Assembly (NCBI GenBank): GCA_019722365.1 | Contig: JADFUC010000089.1 | Location: 124,001 to 188,000 of the forward strand | From: Lithospermum erythrorhizon | Lineage: Eukaryota; Streptophyta; Magnoliopsida; Boraginales; Boraginaceae | Length of the DNA: 64,000 nt | Direction of reading: 5' to 3' | Shown: in pieces, positions 1-10,679 of the stretch | Position numbering within the stretch: the first letter of the stretch is position 1 | Layout: every line of letters begins with the position of its first letter | Translations under genes and position numbers: made by a program | Notes under the pieces: generated by a model | The model's input: only the letters and a program-made list of their open reading frames with translations | Database searches by the model: none | Told to the model about the DNA's origin: nothing

Positions 1-614
1 GGCAAGCCAAAGGTTTCTTTCCCAAAAATATAGTGATATTAATGTATTTCATATTACCTTCAGTTCCAGTTTCAGTATCGTATCCTTGAATATATATGTC
101 ATTAAAACTCAATAAGTTTCTCTTTGAGTTGGGAGAATATAAAACATCATTAATGACAAATTTTATCCCATTTGGAAATATGAACATGGCATTACCTATT
201 CCTTCAATCAAATCTGCAAGACCTGAAATTGTGTTTATTACTCCTTTTGTAGGATTTATGTCAGTAAAATATTTCTTACTCTCAGGACTGTGGTAGTCCC
301 ACCGCCCTCGAATGCAATGTCTCCTCGAGATGTTCCATGTCTAACCTTCTTAAAATGAAGAAAAATAAGATTAAAGAGAGAGTAAATCAACAAAACATAC
401 TTAACATTACTAGTTTATATCGATAAGGCAAACATACCACAAATCGCATAAACACACACATCATACTTATTGTAACATAAGTTGTACAAACACACCACAC
501 ATTATTCAAATACAAAATCTTAAGTAGTTTCTTAACTATACTATTCTATTCCGTCCCACAACGAAATCGCCTTCCTGCTGCAGCTATCATCCTTAGGATC
601 AATTTCATTGAAAT

Positions 615-821
615 TCACTTTTTTCCCTTTTCCTCTACAGATGCCTTAAACCTTTTACAAAGATATTCTGGTGTCCTACATGTTTTAGACCAATGGCCTT
701 TCTTTCCGCATCTGTAGCAGAAATCATCACGGTTTCTTGAGGGACCTTCTTGGATATATCTACCAGTTTCTTGTCGATTGTTATTACCTTGGTCATTTCT
801 GGGAGGCCTTAAATTACTCAT
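615..821 (-). pseudogene. Copia gag CCHC zinc knuckle
   Basis: A 68-residue open stretch with one nucleocapsid-type zinc knuckle, CX2CX4HX4C, at residues 35-48 (C35, C38, H43, C48), inside CYRCGKKGHWSKTC. It is followed by RTPEYL, the usual continuation in plant UBN2-type copia gag proteins, where the knuckle binds element RNA during particle assembly. It is one surviving piece of the gag fragment that fills this end of the window. Upstream it is rich in N, R and Q, as is common before such knuckles. The methionine used is only the first in the open stretch, not a real start. Confidence 0.8.
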
Positions 822-1117
822 ATAACCTCATCCACAATTCTAATTAATAAAAATAGTTACTTTAATTATGGTTTCGCCGACCACATCCATTAAATCGACT
901 ATAACCGCCACCCCTTTCATAACCACCACTCATTTTATTAAATGTTGTGGCATTTATTTTAGGATATGTCGTCGCCCCTCAGGGAAGCAACCGGGTGGTT
1001 TTTATGAGACCATCATTATTTGCTCGCACTAGAAGAGTCGCAACTAAATCGTAGTATCGTAAGAATCCCCTCAACCTATATTATCATATAACAACAATTC
1101 AGATCCATGGAAAGCTG

Positions 1118-1318
1118 TTATTTTTCCAACTTTTCTTCTTCGGTTATAGTTGCTTTCACAAAAATTCTAATTGCGCTTATAATTTGGGGCGCATGGACGA
1201 AGTTATAGCAACAACACTTTTGTAAATCTTGAACCTTAATTTGTTCTACTAATCCACTGGCCCAGGCAAGAGACTTCTCTTTCGAGCAACCAAATCTTGA
1301 CTTAATCTTATCCCACAA
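1118..1318 (-). pseudogene. Copia gag core (UBN2-like) fragment
   Basis: This 66-residue stretch starts MWDKIKSRFG and ends ITEEEKLEK, matching the two conserved ends of the UBN2-like gag core (typically a WDxLKERF block, then about 60 residues later an ITEEEMLEK block). It lies in the expected place upstream of the CCHC knuckle on the same strand. Sequence just before it, around 1320-1400, carries the preceding helix in shifted frames, so the gag gene is frameshifted here. It is a structural-protein remnant with no enzymatic role. Confidence 0.7.
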
Positions 1319-1789
1319 TATCTTGGGATCTTTGGCACGAGTACTGCTTGTAATCCATCATCAATGTGTGGTGCTTGATTATCCTATTTACCTTCCATTG
1401 ACAACTCTTCCTCGGTCAACCTGCCGAGGTCCCCTCAGATATCAAATTCTTTAAGGATTTTGTCGAGTCCTCACATGTACTTATTAAGTTGTTGTTCCAA
1501 ATTATGTAGTTGTCCCCAGTTATGTTTAGAATTTTGAATTGATGATTAACGTTGGACATGATTATATCTAGTAGTGAGTACTTCCGAAGGTAGGATGTAT
1601 TACATAGCGACGATAACGGTTATAAAATCGATGTTTAATACTCTCAAATCAATACGATATTATTTATCACTACTGTATTGTAACTACTAGATCGACAAAC
1701 AGAGTAGAAGGTAATATGTATATCATTGAATCTTGATCGGGTACATTTGCGCAAAAGTAGCCATTTTATAGTGTAAGATCACCAAAATG

Positions 1790-2190
1790 CATCGTTACAT
1801 TTTCCTTATTTACCAAAATATTTCAACAACAAGCATGTTGTACCAACTATTCATAACATTTACCTCATTTTTTGTCTTTGATCATCAATAACAAGTTCTT
1901 CTCCTCTCTTCTTATTCACTTGTATATTCACTTTGGATACTATTGTTTATAACTTATATTCATAACACATTATTAGCACGAATCTCTAACGAGCTGAGAA
2001 CAAATTCAGAAGACTTGTACGAATTCCAAAAAAAAAATATGTTTGTCAAGAAGACAATTATTCAACACAAAATACTGTAATATTTCTTGAATTCATAGGA
2101 TCAGTTATGAAATTGATATATTACTATGAATTCGTTCATAAGGAAGGAAGAAATTATAATACATATGTTTCTCTTCATAATAACAAGGCT
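1790..2190 (+). mobile_element. Copia 5' LTR end, primer-site junction and leader
   Basis: The segment 1955-1981 (TATATTCATAACAC, then TTATTAGCACGA) agrees at 25 of 27 bases with 60024-60050, where the same words mark the end of a copia 5' LTR and its primer-binding site. A pyrimidine-rich, AT-rich tract of U5 character precedes it from about 1790, and an AT-rich leader follows to about 2190, where LINE sequence begins. It faces right, opposite to the gag fragment on its left. The left boundary of the LTR is not defined. Confidence 0.55.
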
Positions 2191-2238
2191 AATTTGTTGT
2201 TTTCCCCCTAAACTATATAGTTATTTTCAATTTAGTCC

Positions 2239-3429
2239 TTGAACTATCAGTTCTTGTCTCGACTGCCTCCTGAACTATTACCTCTACAGTTGCTTCCTAA
2301 ACTTATCTCTGACTCCCCGGCAAGGTTTGTGAAGGGTAGGGTTAATAACATCTTGTTGGCTCAAGAGTTGGCTCATTGTATTGATAAACCAAAAGTAGGG
2401 GGGAATGTTATGTCAAAATTGGATATGACAAAGACATTTTTGACAAGCTCTTATGGAATTTTATGAGGTCTATTTTAACAAAGTTTGGCCTTTCTCTAGT
2501 ATGGATTGAGTGGATCATGAGATGTATGGATAAATCTTGGTTCTCAATTATGCTCAATGGTGAGCTCCAAGGATACTTCCCTTCCACTCAAGGTATTAAG
2601 CAAGGGGATCCCCTATCACTTGCACTCTTTATTATGTCTCAAGAGTACCTCCTGAGAGGTTTGTGCAAACTCTATCATGATAAACCTGCTTTGCAATTTC
2701 AGGGAGGAAGCCCTGTCAGTGTTTCATGTTTGGCCTTTGTAGATGACTGCATAATCTTCACAAATGGAAAGTTTAGCTCTGTCAAAAAGGTCATTAAGTG
2801 GCTGGACCATTATCAAAAGGTGTTAGGATAAGTTATTAGCAAGGACAAAAGCTCATGTATTGTTTCTAGTAAGCTCTCACCAACTAGGGCTAATATGGTT
2901 CTGAAGGCTTTTGGCTTCAGGAGAGAGATGTTTCCAATTATTTACCTTGGCATTCCTATCTATAAGGGTATCAAATTTTGTTTTCTATTTGATAAGTTGT
3001 TCACCACTATTAAGGAAAGAATTGCAGGTTGGAGAGACCATTTGCTTCGTTTGGGGGAAGGATTACCCTCCTTTAAGTCTATTCTTTCCACCCTCCCAAC
3101 CTATTATATGCAAGCACTTATGCTCCCTACCTGTGTGACACAAAATCTTAAGAAGATCTTTGAACTCTTTTTTGCAGAATGGCAAACCTTGGGCCACTTG
3201 AAAAAAGGTATGTGCTCCGGTGTCTGAAGGTGGGCTTAATCTGAGAGGTCTGGAGGAGTTAAATAGAGCCTTCCTGACAAAAATATGGTGTAGACTCAGG
3301 ACTGGAAATTGCCTTTGGAGTAAGTTTATGCTCTGCAAGTACTGCAAGCTTCACGACCTTGTAGAGGTGGCAACACATACCTCTCATTATATAATATGGA
3401 AACACCTCCTGCAACCTAGAGGTGGCTGA
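2239..3429 (+). pseudogene. LINE reverse transcriptase domain
   Basis: The non-LTR reverse transcriptase signature can be followed through several frames: FVKGR (about 2325), the catalytic-aspartate region KLDMTK (about 2415), GIKQGDPLS (about 2595), the polymerase box AFVDD (residues 91-95 of the piece at 2463-2831), YLGIPIY (about 2943) and EGGLNLRG (about 3225). The enzyme would copy element RNA at a nicked target. The polymerase box reads FVDD where active elements have F/YADD. Frames change near 2463, after 2831 and at 3220-3227, so no functional enzyme is possible from this copy. Confidence 0.88.
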
Positions 3430-3586
3430 TAAAAATTCTTTCTAGATCTTGGGGGATGGTAATTGCTCATTTTGGCTTGATTCTTGGAGGGATACATGGT
3501 AACCTTCCCCTCTCCCAGATGTTTTTGTGACTCATAAGCTACAAGTCAAAGAGGTTTTGGGACCTGAGACTTGAAAAAATTACAAA

Positions 3587-3960
3587 GTGTATCTTGTGTT
3601 AGAAGATGAGACCCTATCTATTCCTCAGATATACATACATTATGGGGCTCAGGATGTCCTTACTTGGAAAACCACAGCAGATGGAACATTCTCCCTCTTT
3701 GATCCTTATGAAGAGGTGAGGGAACAAGTGGTACCTCCTGCAGCTTATACTTCCATTTGGCTTAATGTAATTTCCAAAAAGATGTCATTTCTTACATGGA
3801 GGTTGTTCAAGAATTTGATTCCTATGGATGCAATCCTAAAAAGATGGGGGCTTAACATTGCATTTAGGTGTGTTTGATGTGAACAAAAGGAGACTATCAC
3901 ACATGTTGAATAATTCAACAATGTAGTTGCACAAAGAATTTGGTCATTCCTAGTTCAGCT
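3587..3960 (+). pseudogene. LINE zf-RVT region
   Basis: Open reading for 96 residues includes DVLTWKTTADGTFSL and then SIWLNVISKKMSFLTWRLF, which is the zf-RVT layout of plant L1 elements (W....DG.FS, then IW....P.K...F.WR). After a stop at 3877 the same frame continues with CEQKETITHV, equivalent to the CxxCxxxxET.xH cysteine-histidine cluster, with the first cysteine of the pair reading C and the following positions disturbed. It connects the polymerase to the RNase H of the same element. Confidence 0.75.
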
Positions 3961-4305
3961 CTTTGGATTCACTCATCAGCCTTTTGTTTGTCTTTGATGT
4001 TCTAGCTACCTGGAATTATTCAGCTCCAACCAAGGGTCATATCAGATAGATCCTTCCAATTGTCATACTTTGGGTACTTTTGAAAGCCAGGGATAAGGCT
4101 AAGCATAATGCATGTAATATAATAACACTTTAACAGGATACTCAGCAGAATTGTATCCATCATCACATTACTTGACAAAATTACACTTCTACAATTAAAA
4201 CATTGGAAAGGGGACCTGCGGGTGGTTAGTTTCTTTCAGACTCAAGTGTTCACAAATCCTCCAAAAACCACCATCTTTGGTGAGTTGGATTTGTCCATCA
4301 GCTTT

Positions 4306-4713
4306 GAAGTTTAAGATTAATATTGATGATTCTTACAAATCTTCAGGCAGTGCAACATGAGGGGTTATCAGAAATGAATAGGGTAGTTTGGTGGTGGCTT
4401 TGGTATTTTCAATTTAGGCAACTACAACGTTGGAGGCAGAGCTTATAGCAGTTGACAAAATTCTCACTTGGTGTTCTCAACACAATTTTCATCATTTGTA
4501 GGTTGAGGTGGACTATACTATCTTAGATTCAAATGTGCTTTCAATGATCTATCATGTGGCTAAGCTACTCCAGAACATGGGAGCATCAATTACAAATATA
4601 TGGAGAGAGCAAAACGGTAGTAGATTATATATGGCCAATCTTGCAAGTCAATTAGAGTAAGAAGTCATTTGGTGGCCAGAAGATGCTAGTTCAACTTTGA
4701 GGGCAATGGTGTG
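4306..4713 (+). pseudogene. LINE C-terminal RNase H (RVT_3-like)
   Basis: In one frame with four stops the segment reads KFKINIDDSYKSSGSA, then GVIRNE, LEAELIAVDKIL, and YHVAKLLQNMGASI, ending RAMV before a stop at 4711-4713. These are the RVT_3 landmarks: the first aspartate pair, the E of the AEL motif, and the helix before the C-terminal NxxAH region (here LYMANLASQLE). The domain would remove RNA from the hybrid during LINE replication. Its four internal stops make it a pseudogene. Confidence 0.8.
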
Positions 4714-4877
4714 AAGAATACCCTTTCTTAAGAAGACTTTAGCAATTGATCTTCGTTTTTTCTCATCTGAGTGAAACCCCAAATTTCAATTTTTAGGGTT
4801 CATGTAATGGCTTAAACAATGTCGTTTTTGTAATTAGGGCTTGCTATCGATTTGGGATTTCCTAATTTGATTGTGGG
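4714..4877. other. LINE trailer / no gene seen
   Basis: This short stretch follows the LINE stop. It holds the phrase TTTTTAGGGTTC and a T-rich run, but no ORF, no poly(A) tail and no clear repeat. It may be LINE 3' UTR or older flank. Confidence 0.3.
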
Positions 4878-5033
4878 CAACACTATATACACACCCAAAT
4901 AGTATTTTTATTTATGAAATGACAATTTTGTCTTTAATGAAACTTCCTCAATTACTATACTTACAAATAGGGGGGCAAAATAGTCATTTTACCCCCAACT
5001 ACTATACTATTTGGGTGTGTGTATAACAGTTGA
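4878..5033. mobile_element. Short MITE with about 28-bp terminal inverted repeats
   Basis: The left end (4878-4905) includes ATACACACCCAAATAGTAT, and the right end (5005-5033) is its inverse complement with a few differences near the tip. The outermost bases are CAAC and GTTG. The 156-bp unit has no ORF and folds into one long hairpin. The size and structure fit a miniature inverted-repeat transposable element; I cannot assign the superfamily because no unambiguous target duplication is visible. Confidence 0.65.
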
Positions 5034-5584
5034 GTTTGATTGTTGACCTTAAACGTTGTCGTTTTGGATCCCTAGTTGACTTTTGATTCAGTTAGGGCTT
5101 TAATTATTTCTTTTATTGCATGTAGGTACTCTAGTGTTTTTGGTTGTAGGTATTCCATCCCAAAACCTTAGTACTTTACTTTGAGATTTTTATCCCAAAA
5201 CTCTCATGTATTTTTAAAGCTGATTTTATTAACACGTAGGCTCCAGATGTGGGTCTAAACAAAAAAAATATTTTTCTTATCTCGGATACCTCCGAACTAT
5301 TTTCTTGTTTGGTTCCCCATTGTACACTCTATTTCTTGTTCGAAATGCTTCCTGGACACCATTTTTCACATTAAAATATACTTAAATTCATTTAACACGA
5401 GGGTAAAAGGAATTACACAACTATAATATTTGTAAGACACATTTTAAATTAATTTAACATGTGGCCATACCTTTTAATAATTAAAATAGAACAAAATTTT
5501 CAGTTATATCCCTCTTCCAATTTCACCACCATAGTAAAAAGCTGAAATCCAACTGATATGAAACCTTTGAATATAACAGAAATT
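5034..5584. other. AT-rich intergenic DNA, no gene seen
   Basis: Contains the phrase CCGAACTATTTTCTTGTTTGGTTCC-like wording of a dispersed plant repeat around 5280-5350, similar in style to the sequence at 2195-2300, but I could not define its ends. No coding potential or RNA gene is seen. Confidence 0.4.
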
Positions 5585-6438
5585 CACTACTAGAGAAATC
5601 ACTTTAAAGGGCAGGAAAAAAACTTGCAATATCTAGAACATAATATAAGCGATAGAAATATGACATAAAAGAGTTTAGACCCAAATATCACATTCGGGTC
5701 TTACATAAACGACAAAAAACGACAGTACCATTAAAAATTAATAGAAAACGGAAATAGATGTACTTCATGTCATATATTGTCGTATATACTAAATGTCAAA
5801 TAATTAATTAATAGTAATTTATAGTAACAATTACAAATTATCAATTAATTTATCGTTTATTTGAGCATTTGTCATATGTAGTTACTTAATTACATTATTA
5901 ATTAATATTTCCTCCATCCCTAAAAGATAATGAAGTTTGTCTTTTCATGGTCGTAGATTAACAAATTTTACAATCTTGATTAATATCTAAAAAACTTTGA
6001 CTTGAATCAAAATTATCAAGTTAATAGTAAAGTATATTGAAAATACTACATATTGATATATATTTTTTCCAAATAAATATATAACATATTAAATTTTATA
6101 TGAGTTCAAAATTGAAGAAAATCAACTATTAAAATTCAAAATGTGACAATATTTTAAGGGTGGAGGGAGTAATTTATTATAAATGATACGACATGATTTT
6201 TGGCCCGGATCCTTTCAAGTGGGGTAAATGTATATACGACAAGAAAACGACATGTGACTTTATACGACCAAGTTTAAACAAAAACATTTCCTATCATTTC
6301 CCGTCTTTAAAGTCATACCATAAGAAAAGGACAGGTTCCATCGTTTTATTTGCTAATTTTTCTAATCGTGATTGTCCATGTTATTATTTACTAAAATGGT
6401 GGAAGCTTTCCTCATTCCTTAAGTAATGCCTAATAGTG
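5585..6438. mobile_element. CACTA-like non-autonomous DNA transposon
   Basis: The left end begins CACTACTAGAGAAATCACTT at 5585. The right end, read in inverse complement from 6438, begins CACTATTAGGCATTACTT. Inside both ends are repeated ACGACA words in both orientations (5708-5790 and 6186-6262), as expected for subterminal transposase-binding arrays of CACTA elements. There is no transposase gene; the 77-residue open stretch at 6193-6426 is made of these repeats and should not be read as a gene. A Stowaway-like MITE sits inside. The 3-bp flanks do not match, so the right boundary is less certain than the left. Confidence 0.6.
5908..6169. mobile_element. Stowaway-like (Tc1/mariner) MITE nested in the CACTA element
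   Basis: The inverted ends are TTTCCTCCATCCCTAAAAGA on the left and, in inverse complement, CTCCCTCCACCCTTAAAAT on the right, flanked by the target dinucleotide TA at 5906-5907 and 6170-6171. The 262-bp AT-rich interior has no ORF. CTCC-rich ends with a TA duplication are diagnostic for Stowaway-type MITEs. It inserted into the CACTA-like element and is therefore younger than it. Confidence 0.8.
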
Positions 6439-8571
6439 CAATATACTCGTATGATGGTAGTCTACAGATGCACTGAAAGCATTGCATAATCTTACCAAAC
6501 ATCAGTAGGATACACAAATCAAATCCTCCACCACCAATATCATTAACTTCCACACCCTGTCAGACTAAAAGTAACAAATTGGTTAGAGATAATTCTCTTC
6601 CTAGAGTTTTCCTCTAGGCGCCTCTTCCTTCACTAATTTTCATCGATTTTCACCATGAATTTCATCAATTCTTCTCAATTCTTAGCAATATGATTGTCAA
6701 TTAGCTTGTTAGGAATCGAATTGGTGTCAATTTTTGGGGGTTTTTGCTTTTCAATTTCAAATTCAAATTTTAGGTTTTTATTTTTATTTCACCAGCCTCC
6801 ATTACGTGCTTAATTTGGTTGATTTCATCACGAATCTAGTGGGCGGAAGTGTCAATTTGTCATGCTTTGGGTGGGTTTTGAGTGCAAAAATCTGAAATTT
6901 GAATTAGGTTGTTGGCGGCTTCATTGTTGCCAAGGTTTGCTCACTTGTGGTCGATTGAAGCCTCAATTGGTTGGGGTTCTTGGCTATTTGGGCGGGGTAT
7001 ATCATCACTAGTAAGGAATTGCGTACTGGGAGACGGAATCGAGGATTGAGGGGTGATTTGAATTGTGGCAGCTAGGGTTTTCGAGAGGAGTTTTGCATTT
7101 TCGACCTCTTCTTGCTCCGTTGGTGCTCAAGTCAACCATTCTTAGGATTCTATTGAAGGTTTCCCTTGTCTAGTGTGTGAGTATTGAAGAGATTCCTCTG
7201 CATTTTACCGTGTAGTCATTGCTTCCATTTTCCTGTTTTTCGTGTTTCTCGTGCTCAAGACGGTGGTTCAAATTGGGAATTTTCGCCTGGCTGGGTGCAA
7301 TAAGCTCGCTTTTACCTCCCATTCCAATCCCCTCGTTGAAGCGTTTAATCGCCTTTGCTGTGGTGCGGTATGTGTTTTTGGTCGGATTGGTGCGTAATTT
7401 GGAAGTTGCCTCTCGTCGGCAGTTTTGGATTTTGGGAGTCAAGGCGCTTCGCTTCATCATTGGGGTTCACACATCGCTTCCCACATACACGGGGTTGTCG
7501 ACGAGGGAGTCAAGGCTGCATTTCTTTTGCTCGCATTTTCTCGAATTGGAGGCGTATGGCCGTTTTGTCTGGCCAGTTCCGTGCTTCTTATTAGCTTGTG
7601 TTTGGCTTGGTTGTTGGCTTAATTTATGGTTTGTTTGGCTTGGTTTTCCGTTTGGGACGTGTGTGCTACTGTTCTCGTCATGGGAAGTTAAGTCAAAAGA
7701 GGGTCAAGGGTAAAACTAAATTTAGTCCTTTGGTCGAATTTAATGGTTTCTTTATGACTTACGTACTCCACCGGGTCTCATGGTTTGAATCCTATTAAGG
7801 CCCGATGTTTTCATGAGTTAGACAAGGTTTTCCTTGCACTCTAGGGTGTTTGACGATTCTACAAGTCCACTACTAGCGCCGGTCTTGACAAGCTTGCAAG
7901 TGGACGCTCGTGGACGGGTCGCTGCGGGGGACGATGTATCTAGCGTGGATTGCCCCACTCGTGGACGGGGTCATGTGTTTCTAAGGTCGCTTGGGGTTGC
8001 TAAAGAGAATCAAAGGGGCTGCTGCAGGCAAAGTGAAGAAGGCTATGGACGGAAGGAGTTGCGGCTCCTATTTTTTAGGCTATCGTCCTAAGTGGGCATC
8101 CTAATCGTCTCCGCTACACGCTTTGAGTTGGCAAGCGGGGATGGTGTTACCTCGGGCGCTGAGGACGCTGCTCCCTTCGGAGGAGCATTTGGCAATGGTC
8201 TCGGGTACTTCTCTCCGTGCTCGGAACTGTGGTCAGTTTCACCGCCAGCGATTCTCGAAGGTGCAGTTGTAAGGTTTTCCCCGCTGGTGGGACGGGTTGT
8301 ATTTTGGCTTGATTCTCGGCCACCTGGACGGCAACGGATTTTGGATGGTAAGCGGGTCAGAAAGGCGATGTGAAAACTCTATGGATATATGAGTATAAAT
8401 ACAAATCCATACATCCGCGATCTTAAAGCCGCTTACTACATTATTTAAAAAGACACATAATACAATATATAAATAACACAAGATTTCCTACAATGCAAAT
8501 GGAGTAAATTCCACCAATAAATCCACATGCTTCAAATTCACAACAACGTATTTGACTTCCCTTCAGTTCCT
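6439..8571. other. GC-richer block with short plus-strand open stretches, unidentified
   Basis: From about 6600 to 8370 base composition rises clearly above the AT-rich surroundings, and several overlapping plus-strand open stretches appear (164 residues at 7219-7713; 85 at 7834-8091; 93 at 8092-8373). None shows a motif I recognise. The last two abut in different frames, as would happen if one ORF had a frameshift near 8091. The block could be a retroelement leader or 5' region, or an old gene relic. The final 200 bases are ordinary AT-rich DNA next to the LTR. Confidence 0.4.
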
Positions 8572-9380
8572 TGTTGTAATATTATCAATCGTATGATATC
8601 TCTAGTTGATCCACACCTGGAGAGGTTGAATCAAGAACGGATTTATGCTAATAAACAAGGTTGAACAAAACCAAAACCCCAAGAATTTTCTTGGGAGAAA
8701 ATCAAGACGAGGCGAAGCTTTAGGTTTTTTTTTTATGAAATGGCTATTATTATGTCATGAAAACCCTAAAGCACACTTATATGTACAAGTTAAAACAGAA
8801 ACCCGATAAGCAACCCGCGGCGATTGGGCTTTTGACTCGTTAACTCTATTAGTTCGCTAAGACACTAATGAAGTTGCTATCGAGTTGAACTATTTAATAG
8901 CTTAATTAAATAAGAATGCAGTCAATACTAATAATTCAAGCCAAGTTATTGATAAATACTAAATATTTCGAACCAATTAAATAACTATTTAATTGATTCT
9001 ATTTGTTCAATCGATATTCTACATAAAATGTAACCCCTTGTAATCGAGAAATACATTTCTTAATTATAATAGCTTCTTTTAATTTCATACATGAAATATA
9101 ACTCAACGTCACTGTGATGCATGACTTTCTGTGCTCGTATATTAGTAAGTTGTATAATAATAATAATTGACCACTATTATTATAACGATTAATGAAAGCA
9201 AATGCCTAGCAATCGCCATAACCCCTTAAATTATCATGAGAACCCACACTCAAGAATATACAATTACTAAGTTGGAACACTAAGTTCCGATAATCATTAT
9301 TTAAAACCAACCGATAAATGAATCATACACAATTGTCGCAACGGTATAATAAATGGAATCAATTTCATTGATTTCCAACA
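8572..9380 (-). repeat. Copia LTR (3' LTR of antisense element)
   Basis: On the plus strand the unit runs from TGTTGTAATATTATC to ATTTCCAACA, so on the coding strand it starts TGTTGGAAAT and ends TTACAACA, the standard TG...CA ends with a 5-bp short inverted repeat TGTTG/CAACA. It is 809 bp. A polypurine tract abuts its U3 end on the internal side. It is the downstream LTR of the copia element whose pol lies at 10.2-13.9 kb. I did not find a matching 5' LTR at the far side. Confidence 0.75.
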
Positions 9381-9395
9381 CTCCCACTCGCTTCC
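9381..9395 (-). promoter_or_regulatory. Polypurine tract of the copia element
   Basis: On the minus strand GGAAGCGAGTGGGAG directly precedes the LTR TGTTGG. Such purine runs prime plus-strand DNA synthesis, and the word GTGGGAG right before TGTT is typical of this copia lineage. This fixes the LTR boundary. Confidence 0.75.
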
Positions 9396-10199
9396 TTGGA
9401 CGACATTCACAATTCCTTTATCACGCGATCTCTAGTCGTAGTTAACCATAGTGAAGTGCGTTTATGAAACACCCACAACTTTCTTTTACTCGAGTATGAA
9501 CTGAATAAGCATTTATGGCCCCATAAAACCAATTAGTACCAACTGCAGTGAGAGGCCCGAGATCTTCCTTGTATATCAAGGACGGACAACCTCTCCCAAT
9601 ATATCAACATCTATCTACACTCACTCCAACATATGCCGCAGAGTAATCCCCACTCTAAGGCGTACGCTTGGTCATAGTCAAAGTACAGAGCTTGTATAAC
9701 ACAGATTATATATCGTAGATCTAAGAATTGACGAACCTAAAATTCTAAACAAATATCATAGGACACAGATATACATATCTTCTATGAATTGCTGTCATAC
9801 TCAGCCCCAAATACCAGACCGGCAACTTCACGGCATTGACCTAGTTTACGCAGCTAACGTGATCAATCTTCGATCACTAATCAAAATACCATGTTAGTCA
9901 TATGATGGCTCTAACTATCAAGATCCCACTGCTGCTTTGGCTATCCTATGTTTCTGTGTTTCAAGAAAGCGTGAATTACCGCTCATGTTACCTCTCTAGA
10001 AAGCATAGACTAACCTAGGGATTTAACCTTTACTCATCGAGGATACACTACATGTATATTATATGTAAAATCAAACATATAGACATAGCAAACAAATATA
10101 CTAGAATATAAGAAACAATAATATTCAAATATTTGTCCACATAACACAATAGATAGACATCACTCCCACTTAACCTAACACCACCGCGACATCTCACTT
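9396..10199 (-). other. Copia trailer between RNase H and 3' LTR
   Basis: About 800 bp of non-coding sequence between the end of pol and the polypurine tract. Long 3' untranslated segments are common in this copia lineage. No ORF is seen on either strand. Confidence 0.5.
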
Positions 10200-10560
10200 A
10201 AGACCTATGTTCTGCCGCATGCTCATCATGCTTTGCCTGACTTAGTGGTTTAGTGAAGGGCCTGCTGCATTGGCCTCTATTTCTTTTATTTTACATACTT
10301 TGACATCACTTAATGTACATATCTCTAATCAGTGATACTTTCTGAGTACTAAGCTTGGACTTGTGATGTGCTCGGGGTTCCTTAGCTTGAGCTATTGCCC
10401 CAATATTGTCACAAAGCAAATCCACTGGTCCCTCAATGATAGGTACTACACCAAGTTCGGTCATCAATTTTTTATCCAACATGCCTTTACCCGCTTCGTG
10501 ACGCCGCTGGCACTCTCGATTCGCGGTAGAATCGGCACAGACTCATGAACTCCTCCAAGA
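10200..10560 (-). pseudogene. Copia RNase H and pol end
   Basis: The best-preserved coding piece of this element. From 10464 to 10354 on the minus strand 37 codons are open, containing TELGVVPIIEGPV and then CDNIGAIAQAKEPR, the copia RNase H CDN.gAI motif. After a frame change the end of pol is readable as DPFTKPLSQAKHDEHA near 10250-10200, the normal copia C-terminus. The enzyme degrades the RNA template during reverse transcription. Stops lie between the two blocks. Confidence 0.88.
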
Positions 10561-10679
10561 TATCGCTTCTACCGCTGACATAAAAATACATACCTGCATC
10601 GAACGAGGTCGCTTCGCTGCCTTTGAAAACTCAAGGCCGGTGTACCCCGTCAATCGCTAACTCTTCATTCCCCACCATA

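Larger units (their letters stand above)
1..1560 (-). mobile_element. Ty1/copia retrotransposon gag-protease fragment, cut by window edge
   Basis: Read on the minus strand this is the 5' half of a plant copia polyprotein of the UBN2-gag type. In order it shows a gag start near 1560 beginning MSNVNHQFKILN, a gag core containing WDKIKSRFG, a CCHC knuckle, and at 300-1 the stretch just after the protease, with the family-typical block NTISGLADLIEG and then SKRNLLSFNDI. The last block is open to base 1, so the element continues outside the window. The frame is broken several times between 1560 and 300. The copia and gag-type assignment is firm from the order of motifs; no complete ORF survives. 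Confidence 0.85.
2239..4713 (+). mobile_element. L1-type plant LINE, pol portion (decayed)
   Basis: A 5'-truncated non-LTR retrotransposon. Domains occur in the canonical plant order: reverse transcriptase (2310-3420), zf-RVT region (3587-3960) and RNase H of the RVT_3 type (4306-4713). The endonuclease and ORF1 are missing, which fits the 5' truncation normal for LINEs. At least five frame changes or stops separate the open pieces. DNA just upstream (2190-2300) is a short AT-rich repeat of another kind. I see no clear poly(A) tail at the 3' end, and no target-site duplication. Confidence 0.88.

Noticed and set aside
6193..6426. 77-codon ORF on the plus strand
   Set aside because: It consists of CACTA-like subterminal repeats with ACGAC words; no motif and no homologue recognised.
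7170..7460. 96-codon minus-strand ORF
   Set aside because: Overlaps several plus-strand open stretches in a GC-rich block; no motif supports either strand.
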